A program made the translations under genes and the position numbers. A stretch of 64,000 bases of DNA from Peribolospora baueri (Eukaryota > Basidiomycota > Peribolosporomycetes > Peribolosporales > Peribolosporaceae), in assembly GCA_029717555.1 (NCBI GenBank), contig JAMDHS010000054.1:62001-126000 (forward strand). Direction: 5' to 3'. The notes beneath the pieces are model-generated. The model did no database searches and was not told the origin of the DNA. It saw only the letters and a list, made by a program, of their open reading frames with translations. Shown here piece by piece: positions 32,892-44,431 of this stretch (position 1 is its first letter; each line of letters opens with the position of its first letter).

Positions 32892-33090
32892 CGCAGCCCA
32901 CCCGTCAGAAAGTGGATAACACGGTTAGTGTTACGTCGCACGTGACGCCACGCATACGTGTCTTTTCCTGTCGTCGTCGTCGCTTGCCCGAGCGACACCC
33001 TCTGTTCCTCCGACCACTCTCCTTTCCCTTCTGCACTACTTCAATACCTACACATCCTTCGTCTTTGAGACCATGGAAGGCAACAGGTTC

Positions 33091-33348
33091 TGCCGAAGAT
33101 GTCGGAAAGACGTTCCTTTATCCCAGTTTTCTCAAAAAAAACCTTCGAGGTGACTACTATGCGGAATGCAACAACCATCCGCAAACAAACAGCGTTTGCG
33201 GTTTGCGGTTTGCGGTTTGCGGTTTGCGGTTTGCGGTTTGCGGTTTGCTATTGTTTGCGGATGGTTGTTGCATTCCGCATAGTAGTCACCTCGAAGGTTT
33301 TTTTTGAGAAAACTGGGATAAAGGAACGTCTTTCCGACATCTTCGGCA
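33091..33348. repeat. Perfect 98-bp inverted repeat with a 62-bp loop
   Basis: 33091-33188 and 33251-33348 are exact complements with no gap or mismatch (each base pair sums to 66439), including an eight-A/eight-T run. The single-stranded or RNA form would be a 98-bp hairpin. The left arm is the 5' coding part of the frame starting at 33073. Confidence 0.97.
33194..33248 (+). repeat. Tandem 7-bp repeat GTTTGCG in the palindrome loop
   Basis: Seven exact copies of GTTTGCG (33194-33242) plus six bases of an eighth. The same heptamer occurs at the inner end of the right arm (33253-33259), so the array probably grew from it by slippage. Confidence 0.95.
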
Positions 33349-34208
33349 TTTCATGCTCCATGATTTCCTGGTCCTCGTACGCAAGACTCGACATTTCAAA
33401 AATGGCCAATTCGGATCACATGTCAAGATTCAGCTTTCTCCCAGTGAGCTATCCCTTGCGCTCATGTCCCGCCAAGCCAGAAGAAATAAGGTTATTGCGG
33501 ACCACATTGCATCGTGTCTATGGAAGGAGTCCGGCTTCAGGTGGATGTAAGTGTTTTCTGACTCGACCAATGCAGTTTTTAGAGATGTCTGGTGCTTGAA
33601 ATCAGTCCTGGGTCCTTGCAAGCTCGCTTACCCTCTCCCCCAACCACTCCAACTCTTTCGCCTTATGTCAAATTTTGTCTCTCCTTTCTCTGCAAGAAGG
33701 AATGCCGTAGTCCTCACAGGTTGCATCAAGTACGACCGACCTCTTGTGTCCTTACAGCGCTTGACTCCGGACAAGCCCAGGCAAGTGCATCGGCCCCTGC
33801 AACCTGTACATCAAGCAACTCGGCCATTGGTGATGCCATCACTAGCTGTCGTGCTGCCTCCGTTGACTCGCTCTTCAGGCCCTTAACTTGCCACTGCTTC
33901 CGTGACCCTACCATCCACCAGAAACGCACTTGGGCATTTGAAGGGTGTCGCCAACAATTCCTCCTCTGCCTTTTCTCCTTCCCTCCGTAAGTAATCCTGT
34001 AGCTGGAGCGGCGATCCCAATATTTCTTCACATGTACATATTCATTTCATGGAACTGAACCGAATAGAATAGGCGAAGAAGCAGGAAGGTTAGAGGGGAG
34101 GGAGCGTGGACTTCGTCGTCGATCGTTTGATCGTCTCGATGATGAGCAGGTGAATTTCACGTGACGTAACCCTAACAATTCTATCCACTTTCTGACGTGT
34201 GGGCTGCG

Positions 34209-34453
34209 ACGCTTCATTGCCGGTGAGGCAAGCAAACGATCGGAGCGCACGTGCAGATATGTGAAATGACGGCACGTGCGCAAAGGGAGAAGAGCCAGAC
34301 TATGTATGTTCTTGTACCTGACGTCGGGTTGTCCCTCTTTCTTTGCTCCATCCAATATCCCCAGTCCTTAGACTGCTCCTCAAGCCGCTATCCTTCTTCG
34401 CTGCGTCTTAGTCCCCCGGAGCGTGGTGGCAGCAGCGGAGGCTGAGAAGGATC
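34209..34453. promoter_or_regulatory. Presumed tafazzin promoter
   Basis: 245 bp directly upstream of the tafazzin ATG; the adjoining inverted-repeat block carries TCACGTGA, an E-box-like palindrome, at about 34158-34165. Confidence 0.4.
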
Positions 34454-36341
34454 ATGGGCAAGCTGACCATCGGTGGGTCCGCGCCGAAGGAGCGATGATG
34501 TTCCTCAAGACTTCTTCTGACGGGCCCTCACCCATCCATGGTTTGCACCTCTCCTACAACACACCTCTGATCTTCCAGCGACCGTCGGAGCGGTATGCAA
34601 GGCATGGCTTAAGATTGGCTGCAAAGAGGTGCATGTGGAAGGTCTGAAGGGCTTTCATGACTTGATCAAAGAGGGCAAGGCAAGAGGGAGAGGTGTCCTT
34701 ACCAGTGAGTTAGTTGGTGAGAGGACATGGGGAACCGAGGAGGAACAGCACAAGGGCTGGAAATCTCGAGGCATCTGAACTTTTTTATTCTTTTTCTCCC
34801 GTACGGATCCGTCCATATATAGTCGCCAACCACATCTCTGTGTGAGTGATGGAGGCACCGCTATGCTTCCAGATCCCCGTCTTGGTATCTTGTCTCAATT
34901 AACTGTGTATTAATCCGACCTTTTCGTCATCCTCCAACCATATGTCAACTTTGGTGTGGCATGACATAGCCTGGACGAACCAACAGTATGGGGCACATTG
35001 CCGATGAGGTCCTTCTTTGGGTCACATACCTCACGGTGGACGCTAGGCGCAAGCGATATTATGTTTACCAAGCCGTGAGCGTCGTCAGCTTGGGCAATTT
35101 CCAGCACCTTCACTCTTGCTCCAAGCCTCATACTTGCGCTCTGATTCGTTCCATCGTTCCCTCCCCCAATCCCGCCACCAATCACCAGATGGCACCGTCT
35201 CTTCTTCACCTTGGGCCAAGTGATTGAGACGCACCGAGGGCAGGGCATATTCCAGAGCGCTTTGGATAAGGCGATCGGCAAATTGAACCAGGGTCATTGG
35301 GTCAGTCGGAGGATGAGGGTAGCTCCAAAAAACTATGGAAGGATGGTGAAAGTGGTGACGCAGGCCCGTAGTTGATTGGGCGCTCACAACTCTTCTTACC
35401 CAACTCTAATCATCCCCACTCTCACAGGTCCATCTCTTCCCAGAGGGCTACGTCAACCAAACCCGGCTGACACGAAGAGACCTACGCCGCTTCAAATGGG
35501 GCGTCAGTCGGTTGCTGCTGGAGGCCGACGAGATGCCTGTTGTCATACCTCTTTGGCTGACCGGTGAGCTTGCCCACTCGTTGCTGCGTCGACATCTGTC
35601 GTTTGGGTTTTCTGAACGTTTCAGATTGCACTACACTTCGTTTGGGGGTCTCCTTTAAAACGGTTCCACTCCTATGGAAACTAATTATTTTTTACTTGAC
35701 GTGTCTGTCATCATTCCGCCGCTTCACCAGGCTTTGATGAAATGATGCCCGAACCGCGTGCCTGCCGTCCCTTCCCGCAATTCGCTCCCATCCCGGGCAA
35801 GACCATTTCCTTGACCTTCGGCTCTCCGATCGATCACCGCATTTCGGATTTGAGGAAGGAATGGAGACAGAGGATGTTAATGGAGGGGAAGGACGTGACG
35901 AGAGTGAGGGGGCTGTGGAACGGGGATGAGAGCGGGATCGGCCGTGGCCAATTATCGAACCGTGTCATTGACACGTCAATTTCGACTGCGGTGGAGCAAG
36001 ACGCCAGAAGGGAGGTATTGAAGAGGACTACAGTGGTGCGCGGGGAGGGGGAGGCGCAGACCGAGATTGCGGCGAGCGCGAGCGAACCCTCCTCTCCGCC
36101 TTCCAAAGTCCATCTTCCCAACTCGTTCGATGACCAATACTCCACCTCCATGCGCTCCCGCATCGCTTCGCTCCTTCGGGACGAGCTGAGGGCTTTAGGC
36201 AAGGACGTCCGGGCGAGGCGGGGTGGCGGAGAAGTTGGTGCCTCGTTGGTCGAGGGCTGGGAGGAGGACGAGGGACATGGATTCCGCCAGTTGGAGACGT
36301 ACTGGACAGGGGAGCAGTATAGGCCGACCGAGGGACGCTAA
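34454..36341 (+). CDS. TAZ1: Tafazzin, mitochondrial phospholipid-lysophospholipid transacylase
   Basis: Seven exons (34454-34472, 34579-34704, 34823-34841, 34970-35074, 35189-35300, 35428-35563, 35731-36341), 375 aa, all phases consistent. Catalytic HX4D motif in ANHISVLDEP, followed by VWGTLPMRSFFG, RWTLGASDIMFTKPWHRLFF, GQVIETHRGQGIFQSA and the second acyltransferase block VHLFPEGYVNQ, then MPVVIPLWLTGFDEMMPE. This is the full tafazzin pattern: the enzyme remodels cardiolipin acyl chains on mitochondrial membranes facing the intermembrane space. Two exons are only 19 nt. The C-terminal third (from about residue 225) has a long variable Ser/Glu/Arg-rich insert before the terminal helices, longer than in yeast or human. 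No cleavable presequence is visible, as is usual for tafazzins. Confidence 0.94.
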
Positions 36342-36969
36342 ACGGGTGAACCCTCCTTTATATCCATGCTCGCTTCTTCTCGCTCCTTGCATTTCCCCAA
36401 CCCTCTTGACCTATATAGACTAGACGGGGGTCCTCATTATAGCAGCCCCGCCGAACAAGCACCCGCATCCAGACGCGAACGCTACCGTCGCTTTCGCTTT
36501 CGCATTCTCTTGTTTCTTATTTATTTGCTTATAGGTGGATGGAGGTGGCGCCCATTCACTCTATTCTTGATCGAGTGGCGGACGGCCGTAATCGATTTCG
36601 CTGGACAGAGGCCCTGTTCACCCAAGAGATCCGTGCACGATTAGATGCTTGACCTGATAGCTGCGTTCACTCAAGAGCTGCGTCAGTCGCATGCAAGAAA
36701 CGATAGAAAGGGAGAGCGACATTGTCGATGAATGGGTCAGTGACGGATAAGAGAAGCGCTGAAGAAGGAGCTGGGGATGAGAAGAGAGTGACCCGGTAAG
36801 CTCGCGCAGAACATGACTTTTGTCGCCCCTACGCAGCCAGGATTGTGACTGCCCAAAGAAACTGGGTCGGTGGATTCGTACTCATATTCCTGGGATCAAG
36901 ATGAGCGACCTACTCGAGCACAAAAGTTACCAGCCAGTTTGCCCAGGTTCTAAACAAGGCGCACATGTT
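36342..36969. other. Convergent intergenic region
   Basis: About 630 bp between the stops of tafazzin (+) and UTP12 (-). Nothing beyond 3' UTRs recognised. Confidence 0.5.
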
Positions 36970-39900
36970 TTATACCACCACTTTCCTCTTCCTCTTCGCT
37001 CCCCCCTCCATGATCTTCTGCTTCACTGCCTCTTCAGACAGCAAAGGATCCGCCTCAAAGTATTCTGCAGTCTGAGCGGCCTCAACCCTCCGCTTCATGT
37101 AGTGCAGGGCCGCGAGGTTGTAGCCGATCATTTCCTGCGACATCAGTCGAGGACACGGTTCAGAGAATGTGAAGGGTTAGATGCTACGTCGACTGACAAA
37201 GATTCATCTTTAGATGAGATAGGAGTTGAATGCGGGGGTCACTCACCTTCTGCTTCGCCAAGGTGGCTCGCAGATGACCCTTGACACGGACGAGAGTGGT
37301 GCGCATGACGCGATTGGTAACAATCTGGTTGTGGTACGTCCGAAGGAGGAAGAAAAGGATGCGAGAGACCAGGGCGATGGACCATTCCTTACGGGGCCGG
37401 GAAGAGGACGCGACCGAGTGTGAAGAACGCACAGGCCCAGTGCCGAGTGTCAATCTCTCAAACGGTCCAACAGAAAGCAGTCGAGAATGGAGAGAAGCAA
37501 ACCGCTACACACCTTGTTTGCCCAGATATCCAAATATTCCATCAAGCTCACTACCTTGCCGAACGGCAGGACGAGCAGGGCATCGTGCAAAGCGGCCGAC
37601 GACACCTTCTCGATCACGTCGAGCACATATCTCTCCGCGCTCACATCCTCCACGGCAACGAAAACGGCGTTTCTCGCCGGCCGAGCCAATCTCTTCGCCC
37701 TCTCCTCCTCGCCCCGAGACACCATCGCAGCCTTCTCGGCTTCCCATGCAGACATTAGAGCACGGTCCTCATCGGCCAATTCTAGAGCTTCTATGATCCG
37801 CTCGCCAGCCATGAGCGTCTCTCTCGTAGACTTGGTCACTTCCGTCACTTCCTCTCCTTCCCCATTTTGCGCACCAGAAATGCGGTCCTGCGTGTCGGCG
37901 ATGCCCGCTTCATATAGCTCTTCTAGTTCTCTTTCCCGTTGTTCCTCCAGGAAAAGCTGATACATGCCAGCGCGGCACGCAATGATTGATTGGAGATGAG
38001 GTCAAATCAGCTTACCGCCTTTCTTCCTGTCGATGACCGCTACGCTCGTTGACAGCACTATAAACTCAGATACACCGAACTCACCGGATTATCGGTCTTC
38101 TCCCAGATGCGAACGCTCTTGTCATGAGAACCGGTAGCTACGAAAGCGCCACGGTTGCTCACAGCCAGGGCCCATACTTCACCCTGGTGGCCTTCAAGTT
38201 TTTGAATTTGCTCGAACTGAACAGGTTTAAATCGTCGTCATACAAACGTGTCGACCAGGCAAAATCAGCGGCCGTCGAAAATGGCAAGCATTGCCTCGCG
38301 TAGCCAGCTACTCGTTCGCTCGTTCATACTCACTCTATCCCCATCCCAATACTTGACCGTCTTATCCTTGCTAACGGTCCAGAAGTAATGCGTCTGCTTC
38401 CCCGAACCGAGATCGGAGTTGTCTTCGAAGCCGCGACGCTCGAAAGCGACCTGCATGATGCTGTCTTCGTGAGCGAAGATGCTCTTGTGGCAGTCGCCGA
38501 AGTCGAGTCCCCAGATCTTGACGTTCTTGTCCGCTGAGCAGGTCACAATCAAGCGCGAGTCTGGCGAAATGTCCATGGAGAGAACGGGGAGCTGAGGAGT
38601 GAGGGAAAGGGAAGGTTGTCAACAGTCTTCTCTGGCTTAAGACGACAGCAAAAGGAGCCACAAAATGACGCACCTTGTGTCCGTACAAGCTAAGGAAGAA
38701 CTTGAGCGTGTCCTGATAGAACACCTTCACGGTCGAGTCGAGCAACGACACGGCGAGCAGTTTGCCGTTGGGACTGTACCGCACCGCCAAAACGTCGTCG
38801 GTCATTTTGAGCGTGCGCACATGGACGAGCGTCATTTGCATCGTCGCCGGCTATAATGACGGATGGATGCATGAACGAGCAGAAAGGCGAGAATTGAGAG
38901 AACGGATTGAGTTGTGAGTTGGAGACGATAAGAAAACAAATTGACGAGAAAAAAAAGCTGAGGAACCAAAACTCACCAGCTCCGCCTCTTCCTCGCCCCT
39001 CTCCACCTCCCTCATTTCAAATTCCCAAAATTTGACATCCTTATCCCCGCTCCCCGTGACCAGCTGCATTCCATCAGGTCTAACATGTACTGACCATAAT
39101 GGCCCTTCATGCGCCTTGATGGTCTCGAGCAAGGTGGAAGAGGAAACATCGTACAGGTGCAGCTCGCCCGATTTGGTACCGACGACCAGGTGTCGGTCTC
39201 CCGGGAGGAAAGTGCTGCAGATGGCGTAGCCGCACTCGAGCGTGCGGATGCACTGCGTCGTGTGACGGTTCCATACTTTCAACTGGCCGTTGCTGGCGCT
39301 TGCGAGCAGCTCATCATTCGAGCTAAGGCACAGCGTGCGGATGTCCGCTCTGTGGCCTGGAAGGTCGAGACCATACGCTTTTACCGGCTCGAGAAGACCT
39401 TGTTGTGTGTAGGCTGCTTTCTCCGCTTTGCCTTTCGGAGGCGCGGGGACCGAGTAGACTTCCACTGCATTGTTGGCGAGTGCGAGGAGGATCTGGGTGA
39501 GACCAAAAGGGTGCGCGGTTTGTCAATAATACCGGGGTTAGAGAGGGCGTCTGTGAGGAAAAGCAGGTCGTCACCTGCCAACACTCACATGGACTCCACC
39601 TTTAGGAATGCTCTTGTCAGGGTCGAATGCAAAAGACCTGACCCGCCCGCTGCCCCTCACTATGACGTACGACGTGATACGATCGACCCACCCTACCTCA
39701 CGCTCTCGCTCATCCTCCCCTTCCTCAGTTTCCATCTTTTCATCTCCATCTTGGTCCGCAGCGCCATCCTCTTTTCCCTTTCCCTTCTTCTTCTTCGCCT
39801 CCTTCTCCCTCTTCTTCTCCTTTTCTCTCCTCTTCCGTCTCGCCATCTTCTTCTTCACCTCCTCTTCCCCCCTCAAACGGTACACCTCCACGCTCCGATC

Positions 39901-41020
39901 CTGCGCCTGCACAGCTACGAACTGCCGTGAAGAGTGGAAAGAGATCTGAGATATGCGGTGAGTGGAGGATGGATTGGAGGTTGGGAGGAGGCCGGCAAGA
40001 TGGAGAAAGCGAGACCGACGAGTGCGAGCAGAAGGTTCCTGCTCGCCCGCGCCGTTCGCTTCTTCCGTTGCGGATGCGGTCGGTTCACCAGTTATGCCCT
40101 CGCGAAGACCCTCACGCAGGGCGTCCGCGTCCAAGCTCCACGCTTTCACCTCTCCCTCGCCAGAGCCTGTCAAAATGAGCAGGTCGGGCTCAGAGACATC
40201 CATGGACCAGCATTCGGAGCGGTGGGCGACGACTGTCTCCACGCAGTGCTGCACAGAGAGGTCCCAGAGCTTGAGGAACGTATCTTTGCCCGTTGTAAGC
40301 AGATAGCCTGGTGATGTAGCAGAAGGCTCAATGGAAGATGAAGATGGGTCGGAGGGCGGCGTTTGGAGAAACGACAGCGCCGTGATTTGATCGCGGTGAC
40401 CTCGAAGACTAGGGACCGAGGGCAGAGTCGAACAGATCAGCGATACGAATTTCTCATTCAGAACTCATTTTAGCAAAGCAAAGGTGGCGGCAGCACTCAC
40501 CGGAACATGCCCGTCTCGGCAACCAAATCCCACAGGATGATGTCTGTGTCCTGACTGCCGCTCACCAAGCGCGCGCCGTCATGATCGAAAGCTAGGGCGG
40601 TGACGGCCTTCTTGTGACCATTGAAAGTAATGATCACCGTACCCGTAATACTGTCCCAGAGACGGATCGAGCCGTCGAAGTAGCCGACGGCGAAGACGTT
40701 CGGCCGAGGAGAGGAGGCGATGCAGGTCACTTCCGCGCGGTGTCCAATTTCGTGCCACATTGCCATCTGAGAAAAGGGTTGTGGGCGAATCAAATACAAT
40801 GTTTGTCAGTTCAATCCAAAAAAAATAGAAAATAAAAGCAAGTAAAGATATGAAGCCGTGGTCGCAAACTGACCATCTGGCCCTTTTTGACATCCCATAC
40901 GAGCACATCCTCGAGCGCCGGCACGTAGGCAAGCTTGCCGTCGTAATACGACCTCGAGCCGGCGCTGCAGATGAGGCCAAACGCCTGAGCTGGTACATGC
41001 TCGAGGTACGAGCGGACCAT
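36970..41020 (-). CDS. UTP12: U3 snoRNP WD-repeat protein Utp12/Dip2 (WDR3)
   Basis: Ten exons (41020-40874, 40766-40501, 40408-39589, 39492-38977, 38850-38674, 38591-38334, about 38216-38085, 37956-37513, 37387-37247, 37134-36970) give about 1021 aa. It is a double beta-propeller of WD repeats ([76 protein letters not shown]) followed by the Dip2/Utp12 helical C-domain ([44 protein letters not shown]). The protein is part of the UTP-B subcomplex of the small-subunit processome and acts in 18S rRNA maturation in the nucleolus. Around residues 300-350 a run of Lys/Arg then Asp/Glu ([15 protein letters not shown]...) interrupts the propeller. The end RKRKVVV is basic, as expected for a nucleolar protein. 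Confidence 0.95.
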
Positions 41021-41347
41021 GATTATGGATAGAGCCCCCGCTGAAGCTTGGCTGCTGGGTTTGCAGGAAGAGAACTGAAGACGAACAGACAAACCTCTCG
41101 CGGTGGAAATGCCGCAGGAAATTTTTGGGACCTCGATCATCTTATAGTCGCCTAACGACGCCTACCGCCGTTCGGCCAAGCCGAGCATGTGATCTCAGCC
41201 AACGCACGGGCCGGTGGGGCGCGAGGGGCACGACGGCTCCCTCGTTCTTCTTCGGAGCGCTCTAACATTGCTTATCTCGTTCACCCCCCTCTCACCCTCT
41301 TCGCTTTCCACCATCTCATAGACAATTGGATTCGTAGACTAGAAGAC
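41021..41347. promoter_or_regulatory. Divergent promoter of UTP12 and the nucleoside phosphorylase
   Basis: 327 bp between two head-to-head start codons. No TATA box seen; a housekeeping-type bidirectional promoter is likely. Confidence 0.5.
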
Positions 41348-43606
41348 ATGAAGGACCTTCTCACTAACGCCAACTTCCCCATGTCGGCCGATGGACGCGT
41401 GTAAGTGTCGTCGTCAAGCCGCGGTATCGTATCTTCAATGCGAGCGCATATACGAGTAGAGTGACATGTTAGAGAAACTGACTAGCGTTGCTTTTCTCTC
41501 ATTCTCTCTTTTCTCGTACAGATACCATGTTGGTATTAAAGCCGGGGAGTATGTATCGACCATCTTCTGTTGGCTCCATTCCAGCTTCTTCCACCTACGT
41601 AATTCTCAGCCTGATTATAACGCCTTTCCCTCGCCAGGGCGGCCAACCGCGTGGTGAGCTCGTCTCCCAATAGTTTCTCCCCGCAATGATAGAATAACAG
41701 CTCTCATCCCTTACACTTCTACATTCTCTTCCTCTTCCCTCGCTCTCCTTCCAGATCACTGTAGGCGACCCAGCCCGTGCACGGAGGATCGCCTCGCACT
41801 TCGACGCACCTCCCTACGAATACCTGTCGGGTCGCGGCTTCCTCACCCTCACAGGTAAATTCAAGAATGTGCCTGTGACCGTCATTGCGATGTGAGCGCT
41901 TGTGTACATTGAACCGGATGAACTCCCGAAAGAGATGCACGCCACAAATGTCAAGAGACCTCGAGACTTGAAACTCTCCTCAACCTGCCTCATTCCCGCC
42001 TCCTTTTCTATACACTCGTCCAGCAACATGGGGTTCTCGAACGTGGATTTTTTTGTCCGAGAGCTGAGGGCCGTCACGAGAGGCGACTTGGTCATCGTAC
42101 GGTAAGTCCATGGCTGTGCCGTCAATTAGTGCTCACACTGCTCTCCGGGCTCAGTATTGGCATGGGCAGATGTGGCAGCTCATCTTCCCTTTCTCATCTT
42201 TTTTTTTTTCGTATGCTTTTAGCCTCGGGTCTTGCGGCTCTCTCGACCCCTCTCTGGGAATTGGCAGCATAGTAGTCCCCTCCACCGCCTACTGCGTCCT
42301 CACAAACTACGACTTTTTCCACCCAGATACCGACCCCAAACTTTGGCAGTCTGGAGAGATCGAGCCGTACACGCTCACTAAACCGGTGCGACGATGGCTT
42401 CGTCCGGCAGCACGACACGTCCGTCGTTTGCGAGCTTTGGTCTAGCGAGAAGTTGACATACGAACATGACTTATGTTGTGAAACGTCACTTAGATATCGG
42501 GAGACAGGGCCCTTCACGATCAGGTGTGTTCGAAGTCACGGTTTCATCTGGTCTTCCATTATCCGACTCCCCGCTCTATATCTTTGCACCTTTTTGACGC
42601 GGATGAGCTCCTTCTCCAGCTAAAAGCAGCTCTCGAACGCACGATGCCGGAAAAAGCCACCCTCACGCAGGGTCGCCAGTTCCGCGTCAAGGGTGATACG
42701 CTGGATGCTAGCGCTGACAGGTGGGTCCGCGTATGAGCTTGTCCTCAGCGTTGGCTCCATCTGACTGGAAAGGAGGCACAGGGCGCGCGCTGACAGTCGT
42801 TTGTCCCTCGGATTTGTTTCGTCTCTCTCGCGAACGTTTGGGCTTTTGGAACGGCAGCTTCTACTCCTCCCAAGGCCGCGCGGACCCGCAGTTCTTTGAC
42901 GCGAATGCCAACCTTGTTTCAACTCTGCTCGCTCGCCGTCCAGGAACAGCGACGTTTGAGATGGAGACCGCGGTGCTCTACCATCTCGCCTGGCTTTCCA
43001 CCTTGGCCGACCGGCTCCGGGAGAGGTATGGGGGTGAGCTACCGAATGCCGGGGAGATGGCTACGCCGAAGGACGAGGATAGGCCAGTGCCACCTAAGGT
43101 TAGGGGAGAGGAGAAATTGGGAGGAGAGATGGGAGGAACGATTAGGGCAGGGGCCGTGCAGATTGTGTGAGTATGCGGAGGCCTTCTCTCCGTCCTGATG
43201 TGTGAAGTTAACGCGCGTCGTCCGTCTTGTCTCGTTCTGAACGACCGCACTCGATACCCCAACTGCAGCTTCGCGAACCGAACCGATTCGGGCTTCATAA
43301 CGCCCGACGAAGTCTCCGTGCTCGAGTCGTGGGCCGGCTTGGGTGTTCTGGAGGCTTTGGCTGGATTCGACATCCCTGAAGACGTGAGTATCGTTCCTTT
43401 TTCAGGAATTAAAGCGGCAAAGTCCGAGGGGTGGGGGGGGATGCAATGGAACGAATGGATGGGAGAAGGCGGGCATGTCGGCACGCTCCCCCACTTTGTG
43501 ACCTCGTTGACGCGCCGCCATCGTCGCTCCCCAACCTGTTTTTCATTTCTCTTTTTCCCAATGTTCACAGAGACTGCACCCTGCAGCTGGCTCCGTCTGG
43601 GCTTGA
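41348..43606 (+). CDS. Uridine/purine nucleoside phosphorylase (PNP_UDP_1 family)
   Basis: Eleven exons (41348-41400, 41522-41548, 41638-41653, 41755-41891, 42024-42101, 42223-42385, 42494-42523, 42620-42720, 42858-43166, 43269-43383, 43571-43606), 354 aa, every phase consistent. Motifs: YHVGIKAGEAANRVITVGD (phosphate loop), GFLTLTGKFKNVPVTVIA, GFSNVDFFVREL, RLGSCGSLDP, FYSSQGR, TATFEMETAVL (base/ribose site) and near the end VFANRTDSGFITPDE. This is the fungal uridine phosphorylase-like family, which splits nucleosides with phosphate in salvage. The enzyme is cytosolic. Exon 3 is 16 nt. A Gly/Glu-rich insert of about 40 residues before AGAVQIV is longer than in bacterial Udp. Uridine versus other nucleoside preference is not certain. 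Confidence 0.92.
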
Positions 43607-44431
43607 GTAGAGCGCGAAGGGTGGTCACGGTGCTCGCAGCGGTTAAGAAAGAGACACCGAATATCTGCAGGCCACGATGAGCCATCATCCAACCGTCGCG
43701 CCACTTTCAAGCGCATGTCCCGTCTCCTAGGCCCACTTCATCCCCACCGTCGTGTAATCAAACTTGTCAAGGAATGTAGACGCGCTTCGTCGCCGACGTA
43801 GGAGACGGACAGTGCGCGTGGATGGTATGGTGGGGAAGACCTTTTGGGCTGATGCCAGGAGGGTGGAAGCCGCACGCGAGGGGTCCCGGCGCAGATGCAG
43901 AAAGTTTGGGGTCGAGCGATGAATGGATCGCGAAGAGGGGGCCTACCCTACACCTTTGCTCATGCTTTCGTCCAACATGAGGCGGCTTGGCTTGAGCGCC
44001 CGCCTTCACAGGGACGATACGAAAGTCGGAGAGAAAACGAACGACGCGCCTTGGGTCGGGTCGGGAGCTCCTCGCCTCCCCTTGGGCTCGCTCACTGGCT
44101 CGGAAAGGGAAAGTTTGTTCTCGACACATACGAGACGAGACAAAAAAAAAACGATGACGGAGAGGTAAAGGCATCGTAGGGAGAGAAGAAAGAGGAAGGA
44201 AAGGGGTGGAGATGATGAGATGAGGGAGGGGGACCACCAACATTCATTCGGACTGGATTGGATTGGGACCTGGGGCTGGGGCGAAAGGGAGAAAAGGGGA
44301 AACAAAATACTACTACGACTAGACTAGACTACACAAAGTTCTGTGCGGGGTAGACAGAAGAACGAAAGGAAGATGGGGACCAGTCGCGCTCCGGTCGGGC
44401 CCCGCCCGCCCGCCCCGCCGTCCCCTCTTCT
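43607..44431. other. Convergent intergenic region
   Basis: About 825 bp between the stops of the phosphorylase (+) and BDF1 (-); probably long 3' UTRs. No gene recognised; the short frames in it are antisense low-complexity. Confidence 0.5.

Larger units (their letters stand above)
33073..33886 (+). pseudogene. Small zinc-finger-like gene, probably disrupted by the palindrome
   Basis: An ATG at 33073 opens MEGNRFCRRCRKDVPLSQF, which looks like the start of a treble-clef C-x2-C fungal protein. The frame then shifts at a run of eight A (33134-33141) and would continue as GDYYAECNNH just before the palindrome's loop. To the right of the palindrome an open stretch (RKTRHFKNGQFG..., SRQARRNKVIADHIASCLW) ends at a good donor near 33547 and can join an exon that begins around 33571 and stays open to 33886. 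I think this was one gene whose 5' part has been inverted-duplicated. No family recognised. It could still be transcribed. Confidence 0.35.
32892..34208. mobile_element. Candidate 1.3-kb module bounded by imperfect inverted repeats
   Basis: The segment 32892-32946 (starts CGCAGCCCACCCGTCAGAAA) reappears in inverted orientation at about 34154-34208, with roughly 85% identity over about 53 bp and one 2-bp gap. Both contain GTCAGAAAGTGGATA, GTTACGTC and an ACGTGA. Between them lie a small zinc-finger-like reading frame and a perfect 98-bp palindrome. The pair could be the ends of an old transposon-like insertion or related promoter blocks of two genes (the right one is 245 bp upstream of tafazzin). 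I find no convincing target duplication, so the mobile-element reading is tentative. Confidence 0.4.

Noticed and set aside
33194-33248. GTTTGCG heptamers as a telomere or subtelomere repeat
   Set aside because: Only seven copies, lying inside a palindrome loop in mid-window between ordinary genes; slippage of the arm-end heptamer explains them.
39109-39930. A 273-codon plus-strand frame with a hydrophobic Leu-rich end
   Set aside because: It is antisense to the UTP12 exons; the Leu/Ser run is the complement of the Lys/Glu-rich insert.
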